Shown here piece by piece: positions 34,233 through 42,470 of a DNA stretch of 64,000 nt. Within the stretch, counting starts at the first letter, position 1. Each line of letters opens with the position of its first letter. The notes under the pieces were generated by a model. That model was not told where the DNA came from. It ran no database searches and saw only the letters and a list, made by a program, of their open reading frames with translations. A program made the translations under genes and the position numbers. The stretch comes from Alistipes provencensis (lineage in GTDB: Bacteria > Bacteroidota > Bacteroidia > Bacteroidales > Rikenellaceae). The DNA lies in NCBI RefSeq assembly GCF_900083545.1, contig NZ_LT559262.1:3274324-3338323 (forward strand), read 5' to 3'.

Positions 34233-35150
34233 TCATTTTCTTGTCGAATTTCTGTCTTTTTTCCACAACTGGAAACTGTTCACTATATTTTGCCAGACGA
34301 TATACGCCGTGGGGGCGATCGAGGAGATGGGGTTCAGGAACGACTGCGCCATCCACACCGCCAGCACCGTGTTTTTCTGGCCGAGCGACTGTCCGCCCGC
34401 GGCGGGATCGCCGTAACGGCGGCCCAGCATGCGCCCCACCTTGAACTGCACGAGGCAGATCACCAGCGCGGCGAACGCCAGCCACAGTTCGGTGGTGAGC
34501 GATGCGTCGTGGAGGTCGATGATGAAAGCCGTCGTGCGGCCGATGATGACGAGCAGCGACGCCAGCCACATATAAAACGAAATCTGGCTGTGGTCGCCGA
34601 CCCACTGCGCGGCCTTCGGAAAGACGAAGCGGCAGAACTGCGCGGCGGCGAAAGGCATCACCAACAGCGGTGCGATGCGGGCCAGAATCTGCGTGAAGGT
34701 GCACACTCCGTTCCCCGTGAAGGTAAGGATCACGGGCGCCAGCAGGGCTACGGCCATGTTGCACAGCAGGCTGTACGTTGCCATCGTGGCGACGTTGGCC
34801 CCCAGCATGCCGCCGATCACCACCGCGGCCATCGCCACGGGAGCCAGCACGCAGATCATCGCCCCCTGCGCCACGATGTCGTTCAGGGGCAGCAGCGCGA
34901 GGTAGACCCCGACGCAGACCACCGTCTGGAACAGCAACAACCAGACGTGCAGCATCGAGGGCTTCATCTGCCGGGGTTTCACGCGGCAAAAGGTGACGAA
35001 GAGCATCAGGAAGATCAGCGTCGGAGTGATCATCTGGTGCATCCACGCTTCGAGCGCCGAGATCGGACGGCACAGCAACGCCCCGACCACCATGGCCGCA
35101 GGCATGGCAATGGTCTTCACGTTGCGCAACGAATGCTCTGTGAAGTGCAT
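34233..35150 (-). CDS. BASS-type (bile acid:Na+ symporter-like) transporter with hybrid C terminus
   Basis: The 305-residue inner-membrane protein has about ten hydrophobic helices (e.g. PTLIFLMLFVTFCRVKPRQM, ICVLAPVAMAAVVIGGMLGA) and resembles the BASS/SBF-like superfamily; substrate unknown. It starts 1 bp after the YqeY stop. The codons up to TGG CAA AA are GC-rich; the last 20 or so (NIVNSFQLWKKDRNSTRK) are AT-rich. A homologous GC-rich tail lies at 199-252, fused by ATGA to fsr. I infer that the gene originally ended there and that the present end comes from the inserted element. The protein should still work, because the tail is conserved. Confidence 0.8.
   Translation of the reverse strand: MHFTEHSLRNVKTIAMPAAMVVGALLCRPISALEAWMHQMITPTLIFLMLFVTFCRVKPRQMKPSMLHVWLLLFQTVVCVGVYLALLPLNDIVAQGAMICVLAPVAMAAVVIGGMLGANVATMATYSLLCNMAVALLAPVILTFTGNGVCTFTQILARIAPLLVMPFAAAQFCRFVFPKAAQWVGDHSQISFYMWLASLLVIIGRTTAFIIDLHDASLTTELWLAFAALVICLVQFKVGRMLGRRYGDPAAGGQSLGQKNTVLAVWMAQSFLNPISSIAPTAYIVWQNIVNSFQLWKKDRNSTRK
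34288..34295. repeat. Right putative attachment core (TTTTGCCA)
   Basis: Same 8 bp and same orientation as 245-252. It marks the change from AT-rich (left) to GC-rich (right) codons within the BASS gene. Confidence 0.5.
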
Positions 35151-35151
35151 C

Positions 35152-35601
35152 TTACGACAGCAACTCCTTGACCTTGGCCGAAATATCCTTGCCGTCAGCG
35201 CGGCCCGCGAGTTTCTTGGACGCCACGCCCATCACCTTGCCCATCTCCTTCATCGACGTGGCGCCGACCTCGGCGATCACGGCCTTCACCTCGGCGGTCA
35301 GCTCCTCCGGAGTAAGCTGCTTGGGCAGGAACTCCTGATAGACGGCCACCTGAGCCAGCTCCTCGGAAGCCAGATCAGCACGGTTCTGCCCGGTGAAGAT
35401 CGCCGCCGAGTCGGTGCCCTGCTTGGCGAGTTTCGAGATGATCTTCAGCACATCGGCATCGGGCAGTTCGGTGATCTCCGGACCCGCGGTCTTGGCTTCG
35501 ATGATATATTTTTTGGCATTGCGCAGCGCGCTCAGGCGCACCGTATCCTTGGCCTTCATGGCCTCCATGATCCCTTTCGAAATCTGCTGTTCCAGTGACA
35601 T
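35152..35601 (-). CDS. yqeY: GatB/YqeY domain protein
   Basis: The 149-residue cytoplasmic protein is a stand-alone YqeY domain: SLEQQISKGIMEAMKAKDTV then RLSALRNAKKYIIEAKT, a middle helical part (DVLKIISKLAKQGTDSAAIF), and the C-terminal LTPEELTAEVKAVIAEVGAT with MGKVMGVASKKLAGRADG. The family resembles the tRNA-binding tail of GatB; its exact role is unknown although it is linked to tRNA metabolism. It lies 30 bp after the amidase gene and 1 bp before the BASS gene. Confidence 0.93.
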   Translation of the reverse strand: MSLEQQISKGIMEAMKAKDTVRLSALRNAKKYIIEAKTAGPEITELPDADVLKIISKLAKQGTDSAAIFTGQNRADLASEELAQVAVYQEFLPKQLTPEELTAEVKAVIAEVGATSMKEMGKVMGVASKKLAGRADGKDISAKVKELLS

Positions 35602-35631
35602 AATATTCTAATTTTAAGTTAACTATACTGT

Positions 35632-38625
35632 TTATTTAATGTTTTCATTCAACAGGAATCGCAGCGCGTCGCGCATCATCCGGTCGCGCTCCGTGTGGCT
35701 GAGAATCGATTCGAACGGGAATCCCACGACGAAAGTCCTCCCTCCGGCCTCGCAGGCCACGCCTGCCGTGCGGCCGTTCTCGACGTAGCGCATCACGGAG
35801 AAAGCCCCCTCGCCCACGGGCTTCAGCGCGTCGGGCGACTCGACGATGTAGCGGTCGGGGCGGTATTCGTCGTTGAAGCGGTATTCACCGCGCGAAAAGT
35901 CCTTGTGCGCCGTCACGACCCGCACCCGGCCGCGCTCGGCGGCCCGCCCGGTGTCGAGCGCACAGTGCAGAACCTCCTCGGCGAATGCGCGTCCCGCATC
36001 CGGAGCCCCCTCCGCCCAGAGGTCCGAGACCACATAGGCTCCCGAGGCGAACAGCGCGCCTCCGTCGGCCAGATAACGCCGCAGGACACCCTGCAATTCG
36101 GGAGAGAAGGTGGCGAACGCGGGCTCCTGCACCCCGCTGCCGATCGTCGTCGTGCGCTGCTTGCCGAGAATCAGATCGACGGCCGGATAGCCTTCGAGGG
36201 CCGCCTCGCCGCGCTCCACGGCTTTCAGCGACGCCGAGCAGAAGGAGTACCCCGCCGCCGCCACGGAACGCCCGTGCAGGGCCGGATAGTCGAACGTGTT
36301 GCCGCCGATCACGTCGGTCTCGAAATCGCATCCGCAGGCCCCGAGGGCAATGCTGTCCACATTGCAGCGGGCCTGCGCCAAGTCGAAGACGTGCTGGGCG
36401 CCGACGAACGAGATGTCCTGCCGGTCGGGAACGCCGCCGTCGATCTCCATGCGGAAGCCCGCCAGCGAGTCGTTGCGTTCGCTGAGCGGGGCGCTCACGC
36501 GGTCGAACCCGTTGACGATCAGCACCCGGCCCTTCTCGCCCGCCACGCGGCATGCCGAGAGGGTCTCGCTCGGAAAACTCTCGCCGCCCTCGTTCACGGC
36601 CGTCACCCGGTAGCTGTAAATATGGCCGGGCTTCTGCTCGACGATCAGGTAGGGCTTGTCGACCGGACGGCCGTTGTCGAAACCGCCGTCGTCCACACGC
36701 GTGTAGACCACATAGCCCGTCGGCGCGGCGCTCTTTTCCAGCGGGTCCATCACCGGACTCCACGACAGCGCGACGTTGTCGGCCGCCGTAAATTCCGCGG
36801 CGAAAGCCTCGACGGGCAGCGGCTGCACTACATAAGGTAATCCATATTGCGAACTGATATACTGCAAGATGCCTTTGTAGACGGCGCGGCTCACCAAGAA
36901 CTTGAAACGCGGGTCGCTGCCCAGACGCATGTCGGAGAAATTCTGGTGCGAGAGCAGTTCCAGCAGCATCGTCGGAACGCCCGGCACCCGTGCTTCGTAA
37001 TAGGCGCGGTTCCACAGCCCGCGGCGCTGCCAGCCGGGTTCGAACGTGCGGCGGATATCCTCGACGATCTGCGTCTGCACGAGGTCCGTGAGGTCGCGCG
37101 AACGGTAGCGGTCGGTGCCGCCGACGAATTTGCCCCCGTTCTCGCGGGTGTAGTAAATACCCAGCGTCCCGACGATTCCGTCGCCGTCGCGGACGCCCGC
37201 ATCCGAATGGAACGCCAGCGCCATGTCAACCGGAATGCGCAGCCCGGCGGAATCGGGCAGGCGTTCCGAACCGCCCATCAGGGCGTTGACCCAGTGGGCG
37301 CGCGACATGTAGTCGTCCTTGTAGTCGTCGGTATTGTTCTTCGGGGTGTAGACCTTCTCCGGAAAACCGGCCCATTGGAGCCAGTAGCGCGCACCCTCGC
37401 AGAAACGGGGATAGCCGCTGGTCTCCTCGACATACTCCGTGTCGGGCAGCCGCAGCGAGTCGCAGGGCGTGCGGGCGATGTTGCCGTAACCGCCGCCGAT
37501 CTTCACGGCATCGGCCGAGACCGTGCGTCCGGCCGTACGCGAGCGGTTCGAAAGGGTCACGACCTCCTGACGTCCCGGAGCGAACGTGAAGCGCCCCAGA
37601 TAGATCCATGTGCCGCCGCCCATCGTCTGGTTGACGGCCAGCGAGGTTTCGCCCCCGAGGTGGCGGACCGTATAGTGCGCATCGTCGGCGCTCTCGGGCG
37701 TCGATTCGTAGCTCACATAGACCGCATATTCACCCTGCTCGGGGATATCGGCCCGCCAGACGGCCCGGCCCGTCGCATCGCCCGCCACGCTCCGCGTGCG
37801 GCGCGTCGTACCCTCGCGGAAGGGGTTTTCACCCGTATGGTAAACTTGTCGCAGGTGTGCGAAACCCGGGCCGCCGGGCTCCCAGCTTCCCGTCTCGGCA
37901 TACTGCCCCGCGGCATCGTTGTCGGCCAGCACCTCGAATTTCTGCACGTCGCGCTCGCGCGGCAGCATCACGCAGGCCCCGGCGTTTTCGAGCATCGGAA
38001 CCAGATACGGCAGGACATAACTCTGCGTATAGAGGTCCTCGCAGGTCTGCCACAGCATCGAACGCTGCCACTTCCAGCGGTTCTCATTCTGGTCGAAATA
38101 GCGCCCGTGGCTCTGCCACAAGGCGATATGACGGCCCGAGAGCCCTTTCGTCGGGGTCGCGGCGGCCGAGAGCCGCGTGACCAGCGGCCGCGCGGAGCGG
38201 TTGGTGAAAGGCACGATCTGCCGTTTGGCGATCTGTTTCTTCAACTGCGCGGCGTTGCGGTGGGCCAGCGGGACCAGTTCGCCGATCTCGCGCCGGTCGG
38301 TGTAGAGCTCGATGCGGGCCTTGCGGAACTCCTGCGGCAGCAGGGCACGCACCGAGTCGCGCAGGGCCTGCACGTTATCCTCGCGGAACGGATAATAGGA
38401 CAGACCGATCGTGGCGTAAATCTGCACCCGGCTGCGCGAGGCTCTTACGGCCTCGATCCGCACGGTGGTCGGTTCGGCTTTCTGGTAGCCGCCCGTGATC
38501 TCGCGGGAGACGATGCGCGACAGCGTCCGGGCGATCTCGGCACGGGTGGCCCTACCGACCTCGGCGGCCGAAAGACTTCCTAAAGCAAAGATTGAAATAA
38601 GCAGGTATAATATTCTATTTTTCAT
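35632..38625 (-). CDS. Multidomain secreted amidase/xanthan-lyase-like protein
   Basis: The 997-residue protein has a signal peptide (MKNRILYLLISIFALGSLSA). An Amidase_3-like (N-acetylmuramoyl-L-alanine amidase) fold appears split: HIALWQSHGRYF at about 170, LAFHSDAGV at about 475 and MLLELLSHQNFSDMRLGSDP at about 560 could give the zinc ligands and catalytic Glu. Between the first two sits a golvesin/Xly-type carbohydrate-binding domain (about 285-385: YAVYVSYESTPESADDAHYT, GGGTWIYLGRFTF). A fibronectin type III domain follows (about 625-715), and the last 280 residues resemble a ThuA/glutaminase-like fold (LRRYLADGGALFASGAYVVS). Peptidoglycan or envelope turnover is the likely role. The start overlaps the end of the symporter gene by 11 bp. 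Confidence 0.75.
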   Translation of the reverse strand: MKNRILYLLISIFALGSLSAAEVGRATRAEIARTLSRIVSREITGGYQKAEPTTVRIEAVRASRSRVQIYATIGLSYYPFREDNVQALRDSVRALLPQEFRKARIELYTDRREIGELVPLAHRNAAQLKKQIAKRQIVPFTNRSARPLVTRLSAAATPTKGLSGRHIALWQSHGRYFDQNENRWKWQRSMLWQTCEDLYTQSYVLPYLVPMLENAGACVMLPRERDVQKFEVLADNDAAGQYAETGSWEPGGPGFAHLRQVYHTGENPFREGTTRRTRSVAGDATGRAVWRADIPEQGEYAVYVSYESTPESADDAHYTVRHLGGETSLAVNQTMGGGTWIYLGRFTFAPGRQEVVTLSNRSRTAGRTVSADAVKIGGGYGNIARTPCDSLRLPDTEYVEETSGYPRFCEGARYWLQWAGFPEKVYTPKNNTDDYKDDYMSRAHWVNALMGGSERLPDSAGLRIPVDMALAFHSDAGVRDGDGIVGTLGIYYTRENGGKFVGGTDRYRSRDLTDLVQTQIVEDIRRTFEPGWQRRGLWNRAYYEARVPGVPTMLLELLSHQNFSDMRLGSDPRFKFLVSRAVYKGILQYISSQYGLPYVVQPLPVEAFAAEFTAADNVALSWSPVMDPLEKSAAPTGYVVYTRVDDGGFDNGRPVDKPYLIVEQKPGHIYSYRVTAVNEGGESFPSETLSACRVAGEKGRVLIVNGFDRVSAPLSERNDSLAGFRMEIDGGVPDRQDISFVGAQHVFDLAQARCNVDSIALGACGCDFETDVIGGNTFDYPALHGRSVAAAGYSFCSASLKAVERGEAALEGYPAVDLILGKQRTTTIGSGVQEPAFATFSPELQGVLRRYLADGGALFASGAYVVSDLWAEGAPDAGRAFAEEVLHCALDTGRAAERGRVRVVTAHKDFSRGEYRFNDEYRPDRYIVESPDALKPVGEGAFSVMRYVENGRTAGVACEAGGRTFVVGFPFESILSHTERDRMMRDALRFLLNENIK

Positions 38626-40066
38626 GCCGTTCAGAGAGAATTAACATGCCGAGCATCGTAAACGCGGCATTGTAGATCAACAATTCGAACCCGATCCGGT
38701 AGTCCCACGCCTCGCGGGCCCACCACTGCACCAGCGCGCTCAGCACAGGGGCCGCGACAGCGACGAGCGGAATCCAGCGGTCGCGGACCTTGCGGCGCGT
38801 GAACATCCCGAAGGCGAACATGCCCAGAATCGGGCCGTAGGTGTAGCCGGCGACCTTATAGACCAGATTGATGACGCTGTCGTCGGCCCAGTATTCGAAA
38901 GCCAGAATCACGGCGGCCATACCCAGCGCCATCAGGATATGAACCCCTTTGCGGAGGCGCGTGAGCCGCTCCTCGCCGCAGCGTTTCGTACCCTCGAGGA
39001 TATCGACCGTGAAGGAGGTCGTCAGGGCCGTCAGGGCCGACCCAGCAGCTGAATAGGTACTTGAGATAAGCCCCACAACAAACAGAATGCCAACGATAAG
39101 TGGCAGTCCGCCGTCGACGGCGACCAGCGAAAAGACCTGATCGCTCTTGGCGGGAGGCGTCATGCCGCTGCGCTCCATGTAGAGGTACAACAGCACGCCC
39201 AGTACCAGAAAGAGGAAGATGACGAAAATCTGGCTCACGGCCGTCAGCACGATGTTCTTCTGCGAGTCGCGCGGCGTGGCGCAGCTCAGGTTGCGCTGCA
39301 TCATGTCCTGATCGAGTCCCGTCATGGCGACCAGCAGGACAACGCCTGCGGCGAACATCTTCCAGAAATAGCGGTCCGAGGCGGGGTCGTCGAAGAAGAA
39401 AATACGCGACATCGGCGAGGCGGAGACCTCACGGGCCGTATCGGCCAACGAAAGGCCGAGGCCCTGCATGATGAAGACGATAGACAGCACGAGACTCGCC
39501 ACGAGGCAGACCGTCTTGAGCGTATCGGTCCAGATCAGCGACTTCACGCCGCCCTGTTGGGTGTAGAGCCACACGAAAAGCATCGTTATCAGGGCATTGG
39601 CCCAGAACGGGATGCCATAGTGCGAGAAGACCAGCAGTTGCATCACAGCGCAGACGACATAGACCCGCAGTGCGGCTCCCAGCATCTTGGAAATGAAAAA
39701 GAACCACGCCCCGGTGCGGTGCGAGGCGACGCCGAAGCGATCGTCGAGGTATTCATAGAGCGAGACCACCCGCAGGCGGTAGAACGTGGGGATCAGCACG
39801 AAAGCCACGACGAGCTGACCCACCGTGAAACCCGCGACCATCTGCATGTAGGAGAACGAATCGACGGCCACGGAGCCCGGAACGGAAATGAACGTGACGC
39901 CCGACATCGCGGCGCCGATCATGGCGAAGGCCGCCATGTACCACGGCGTGCGGCGGTTGCCGGTGAAGAACCCGGCATTGTCGGCACGGCGGCCCGAAGC
40001 CCACGCGACGGCGAACAGGACGGCTATATAGCCCAGAACGGTGGCAATGACGGCTGCGGGTGTCAT
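38615..40066 (-). CDS. Sodium:solute symporter (SSS family)
   Basis: The 483-residue inner-membrane protein has about 13 helices with SSS family segments: WYMAAFAMIGAAMSGVTFIS early, FYRLRVVSLYEYLDDRFG, and the family signature area DQDMMQRNLSCATPRDSQKN. It imports a solute with Na+. The gene heads a minus-strand operon with the amidase, yqeY and BASS genes, so the solute may be a sugar acid, amino sugar or peptide released from envelope polymers; this is inference from context only. Confidence 0.88.
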   Translation of the reverse strand: MTPAAVIATVLGYIAVLFAVAWASGRRADNAGFFTGNRRTPWYMAAFAMIGAAMSGVTFISVPGSVAVDSFSYMQMVAGFTVGQLVVAFVLIPTFYRLRVVSLYEYLDDRFGVASHRTGAWFFFISKMLGAALRVYVVCAVMQLLVFSHYGIPFWANALITMLFVWLYTQQGGVKSLIWTDTLKTVCLVASLVLSIVFIMQGLGLSLADTAREVSASPMSRIFFFDDPASDRYFWKMFAAGVVLLVAMTGLDQDMMQRNLSCATPRDSQKNIVLTAVSQIFVIFLFLVLGVLLYLYMERSGMTPPAKSDQVFSLVAVDGGLPLIVGILFVVGLISSTYSAAGSALTALTTSFTVDILEGTKRCGEERLTRLRKGVHILMALGMAAVILAFEYWADDSVINLVYKVAGYTYGPILGMFAFGMFTRRKVRDRWIPLVAVAAPVLSALVQWWAREAWDYRIGFELLIYNAAFTMLGMLILSERHEK

Positions 40067-40084
40067 AAGTGCGGATTTGAATTA

Positions 40085-40092
40085 CAAAGATA
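40085..40092 (-). promoter_or_regulatory. -7 element of the symporter operon
   Basis: Minus-strand TATCTTTG, 18 bp upstream of the symporter start; a good TAnnTTTG match. Confidence 0.55.
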
Positions 40093-40329
40093 CGAATAAG
40101 CGAGCGCAAAAGCAAGTTCACTTGCATTTTGCCGAGCGGGAGTATTTAAGGCGAAGCCAAAGATACGAAAAAACCCGGACGGGTGCAAAACTGAATTGCA
40201 TACCGTTCGGCAAAACGTTCCATAAAATGCAAAAGAGTCGTTACGACACCAAAAAAGAGAGACACGGCGGCGGCCCGGAGCCTATTTTATCCGTTCCGGG
40301 GGCAAAGCGGCAAAAGGTCGTATGTTTTA

Positions 40330-40360
40330 TTGAGAATACAGGAATTTTTTCCTATTTTTG
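40330..40360 (+). promoter_or_regulatory. Promoter of mscL
   Basis: TATTTTTG (40353-40360) with TTG (40330-40332) 20 bp upstream, 31 bp before the mscL ATG. The rest of the 325-bp divergent spacer (40067-40391) holds the symporter promoter and no gene I can support. Confidence 0.6.
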
Positions 40361-40391
40361 TTGCTAATTCAAACATAAACCCTTAACAGAT

Positions 40392-40883
40392 ATGGCTTTT
40401 CTTAAAGAATTCAAAGAGTTTGCCCTCAAAGGCAACGTAATGGACATGGCCGTCGGCGTTATCATCGGCGGTGCGTTCGGCAAGATCGTGTCGTCGCTCG
40501 TGAACGACATCCTCATGCCCCCGATCGGCGCGCTGATCGGAAACACCGATTTTTCGCAGTTGCGGCTCGACATCTCGAAGGTGCGCGACATCACGTCGAG
40601 CGCCGTGCAGTCCGTGGAGGGCATCGTGACCAAAGGCGACGCCGCGCAGGCTGCGGCGGCCGCGGAACCGATCTACTGGAACTACGGCGCATTCATCCAG
40701 CAGTGTGTGGACTTCACCATTCTGGCGCTCTGCGTGTTCCTGATGGTCAAGCTGATGAACCGCCTGATGAAGAAAAACGAGGAGGCTCCGGCCCCGGCGC
40801 CCGCTCCCGAACCGCCCGCACCGTCGAAGGAGGAGCTGCTGCTGACCGAAATCCGCGACCTGCTCAAAGAGCAGAAGAAATAA
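40392..40883 (+). CDS. mscL: Large-conductance mechanosensitive channel MscL
   Basis: The 163-residue inner-membrane channel opens under membrane tension to release solutes at osmotic downshift. The N terminus [20 protein letters not shown] and TM1 [20 protein letters not shown] are diagnostic; TM2 is around [20 protein letters not shown]. The periplasmic loop is slightly long and Ala-rich (DAAQAAAAA). A Pro/Ala hinge (about 133-143) precedes the C-terminal bundle helix ([19 protein letters not shown]). Single gene with its own promoter and terminator. Confidence 0.97.
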   Translation: MAFLKEFKEFALKGNVMDMAVGVIIGGAFGKIVSSLVNDILMPPIGALIGNTDFSQLRLDISKVRDITSSAVQSVEGIVTKGDAAQAAAAAEPIYWNYGAFIQQCVDFTILALCVFLMVKLMNRLMKKNEEAPAPAPAPEPPAPSKEELLLTEIRDLLKEQKK

Positions 40884-40908
40884 GCCCGCGGCAGACGGCC
40901 CTGCAACG

Positions 40909-40940
40909 ATCCGGCTTCCAAAGAGGAAGCCGGATTTTTT
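40909..40940 (+). terminator. Terminator of mscL
   Basis: ATCCGGCTTCC (40909-40919) pairs with GGAAGCCGGAT (40925-40935), 5-nt loop, then a run of T. Confidence 0.92.
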
Positions 40941-40993
40941 GGGTCCGCGCCGGCGATTCAAAACAAAACGAAACACAAAATCGAAAGAAAATA

Positions 40994-41023
40994 TTGATTT
41001 ATGACCGAAAATGATTATATTTG
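40994..41023 (+). promoter_or_regulatory. Promoter of the sulfatase gene
   Basis: TATATTTG (41016-41023) with TTG (40994-40996) 19 bp upstream; the ATG is 33 bp downstream. Confidence 0.65.
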
Positions 41024-41056
41024 CGAAATAGAAACCCATAAAAACGAAACCCAACC

Positions 41057-42436
41057 ATGGACAGGAAACTCAGAACGGCCGGACTCGGCCTGCTGGCGGT
41101 AGCTGCCGCGGGGTGCACCCAGAAGCAGGAAACCCGCCCCAACATCATCCTGATACTGGCCGACGACATCGGCGCGGAGTGCATCGGGTGTTACGGAGGC
41201 GCCGGATACAGCACCCCGAACCTCGACGCGCTGGCGACACGGGCCATCCGTTACGAGAACATGCATTCGACGCCGCTCAGCACCCCGTCGCGCGTGCAGT
41301 TGATGACCGGCGTCTACAACGACCGCAACTACGTCAACTTCGGCTACATGAACGACGATGAACACACGTTCGCCCATCTGGCCCGGCAGGCCGGGTATTC
41401 GACGGCCGTGGTGGGGAAATGGCAGCTCGGGCGGTCGCGCGAGATGGTCGGCAAGCTCGGGTTCGACGAATGGTGTCTCACCCAGTTGCAGATTTACAAG
41501 GAGCTGGCCGGAGCGCGGGCGACGGACCGTTACGCCTTCTCCTATGTGGACGACAACGGCCATTACGAATTCAGCTACTATGCGCCGGACGATTTCCAGC
41601 GTTACGCATTCGACTACATCGACCGGCAGACCGAGGCCGGCAGACCCTTCCTGCTCTACTATCCCACCCCGCTGGTACACACGCCGCACGTCGCCACACC
41701 CGATTCGGAGTGCTGGACCGACGATCCGGACACCCGCTTCAGGAGCGATCCCCGGCATTTCCCGGACATGGTCGCCTATCTCGACAAGCAGGTCGGACAA
41801 CTGGTGGCCAAACTCGAGGAGCGCGGCATCTGGGACAACACGATCCTGATCTTCGTGGGTGACAACGGCACCAGCCACCTCATCACGTCGCCGACGGCCG
41901 ACGGGCAGGAGATAAAGGGCGGAAAGGGTTCGACGACGATATATGGGACGCACGTTCCCCTGCTGATCGCATGGGGCGACAAGACCCGCGGGGGACGGGT
42001 GAGCGACCGGCTGGTGGACCTGACGGACTTCATGCCGACGATAGCCGACGCCATGGGGGTCGGGATTCCCGATGAATGGGGCGCGGAAGGCATATCGCTC
42101 TACCCGGAGCTATGCGGGCAGAAACCGCTGGAAAGGGAGTTCTCGCTGCTGCATTTCAACCCCCTGTGGCCCCACATGGCCTATCCGCGGGCGGCACGCT
42201 GCGCATACGACAAGGAGTACAAATATTATTGGGACGGGAGGTTCTACCACTACGCCGAGGATCCGCTGGAGGAGCATCCGCTCGACATCGCGGACTGCAC
42301 GCCCGAGGTGCAGGCGCTCCATGCGCGGCTGAAGGCCCGGGTCGACGAGCTGCCGGGATGGTATCCGGACAAGCCCGGAGCTCCGCGCCACGGCGACTAC
42401 AAGAGTTTCTACGACGCCAAGCCGAAGCAGAAATAA
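41057..42436 (+). CDS. Sulfatase lipoprotein, serine-type active site
   Basis: The 459-residue lipoprotein (LGLLAVAAAGC, Cys20) belongs to the alkaline-phosphatase-like sulfatases. NIILILADDIGAECIGCYGG carries the metal-binding Asp pair, and S75-T-P-S-R79 is the formylglycine site in the serine form, so maturation would need an anSME-type radical-SAM enzyme, not seen in this window. GKWQLGR and DNGTSH are further active-site motifs. The closing segment HARLKARVDELPGWYPDKPG is typical of arylsulfatase A-like enzymes. Substrate unknown: sulfated host glycans such as mucin are plausible in the gut. Monocistronic, with a terminator right after the stop. Confidence 0.9.
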   Translation: MDRKLRTAGLGLLAVAAAGCTQKQETRPNIILILADDIGAECIGCYGGAGYSTPNLDALATRAIRYENMHSTPLSTPSRVQLMTGVYNDRNYVNFGYMNDDEHTFAHLARQAGYSTAVVGKWQLGRSREMVGKLGFDEWCLTQLQIYKELAGARATDRYAFSYVDDNGHYEFSYYAPDDFQRYAFDYIDRQTEAGRPFLLYYPTPLVHTPHVATPDSECWTDDPDTRFRSDPRHFPDMVAYLDKQVGQLVAKLEERGIWDNTILIFVGDNGTSHLITSPTADGQEIKGGKGSTTIYGTHVPLLIAWGDKTRGGRVSDRLVDLTDFMPTIADAMGVGIPDEWGAEGISLYPELCGQKPLEREFSLLHFNPLWPHMAYPRAARCAYDKEYKYYWDGRFYHYAEDPLEEHPLDIADCTPEVQALHARLKARVDELPGWYPDKPGAPRHGDYKSFYDAKPKQK

Positions 42437-42442
42437 CGTCCG

Positions 42443-42470
42443 AAAGTCCGGCCTACTGGTCGGACTTTTT
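42443..42470 (+). terminator. Terminator of the sulfatase gene
   Basis: AAAGTCCGGCC (42443-42453) pairs with GGTCGGACTTT (42458-42468) with one G-U, followed by T. It overlaps the last codons of the convergent ion-channel gene, so it may serve both. Confidence 0.8.

Larger units (their letters stand above)
245..34295. mobile_element. Putative decayed integrative element, about 34 kb
   Basis: The segment is bounded by TTTTGCCA at 245-252 and 34288-34295. Left of the first copy lies the native BASS tail joined to fsr. Right of the second copy lies the body of the BASS gene. Inside, the left end carries remnants of element genes (PRTRC ThiF, tyrosine recombinase core-binding domain, ATPase, permease) in AT-rich DNA, and the right end is an AT-rich stretch without a recognisable gene. 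Insertion into the 3' end of a gene with replacement of its last codons is the classic outcome for tyrosine-recombinase elements. The cargo would be the metal-efflux operon and the 16-gene ECF/SusCD/ABC/RND operon. No intact integrase remains, so it is probably immobile. The boundaries are seen; the single-insertion history is inferred. Confidence 0.55.
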
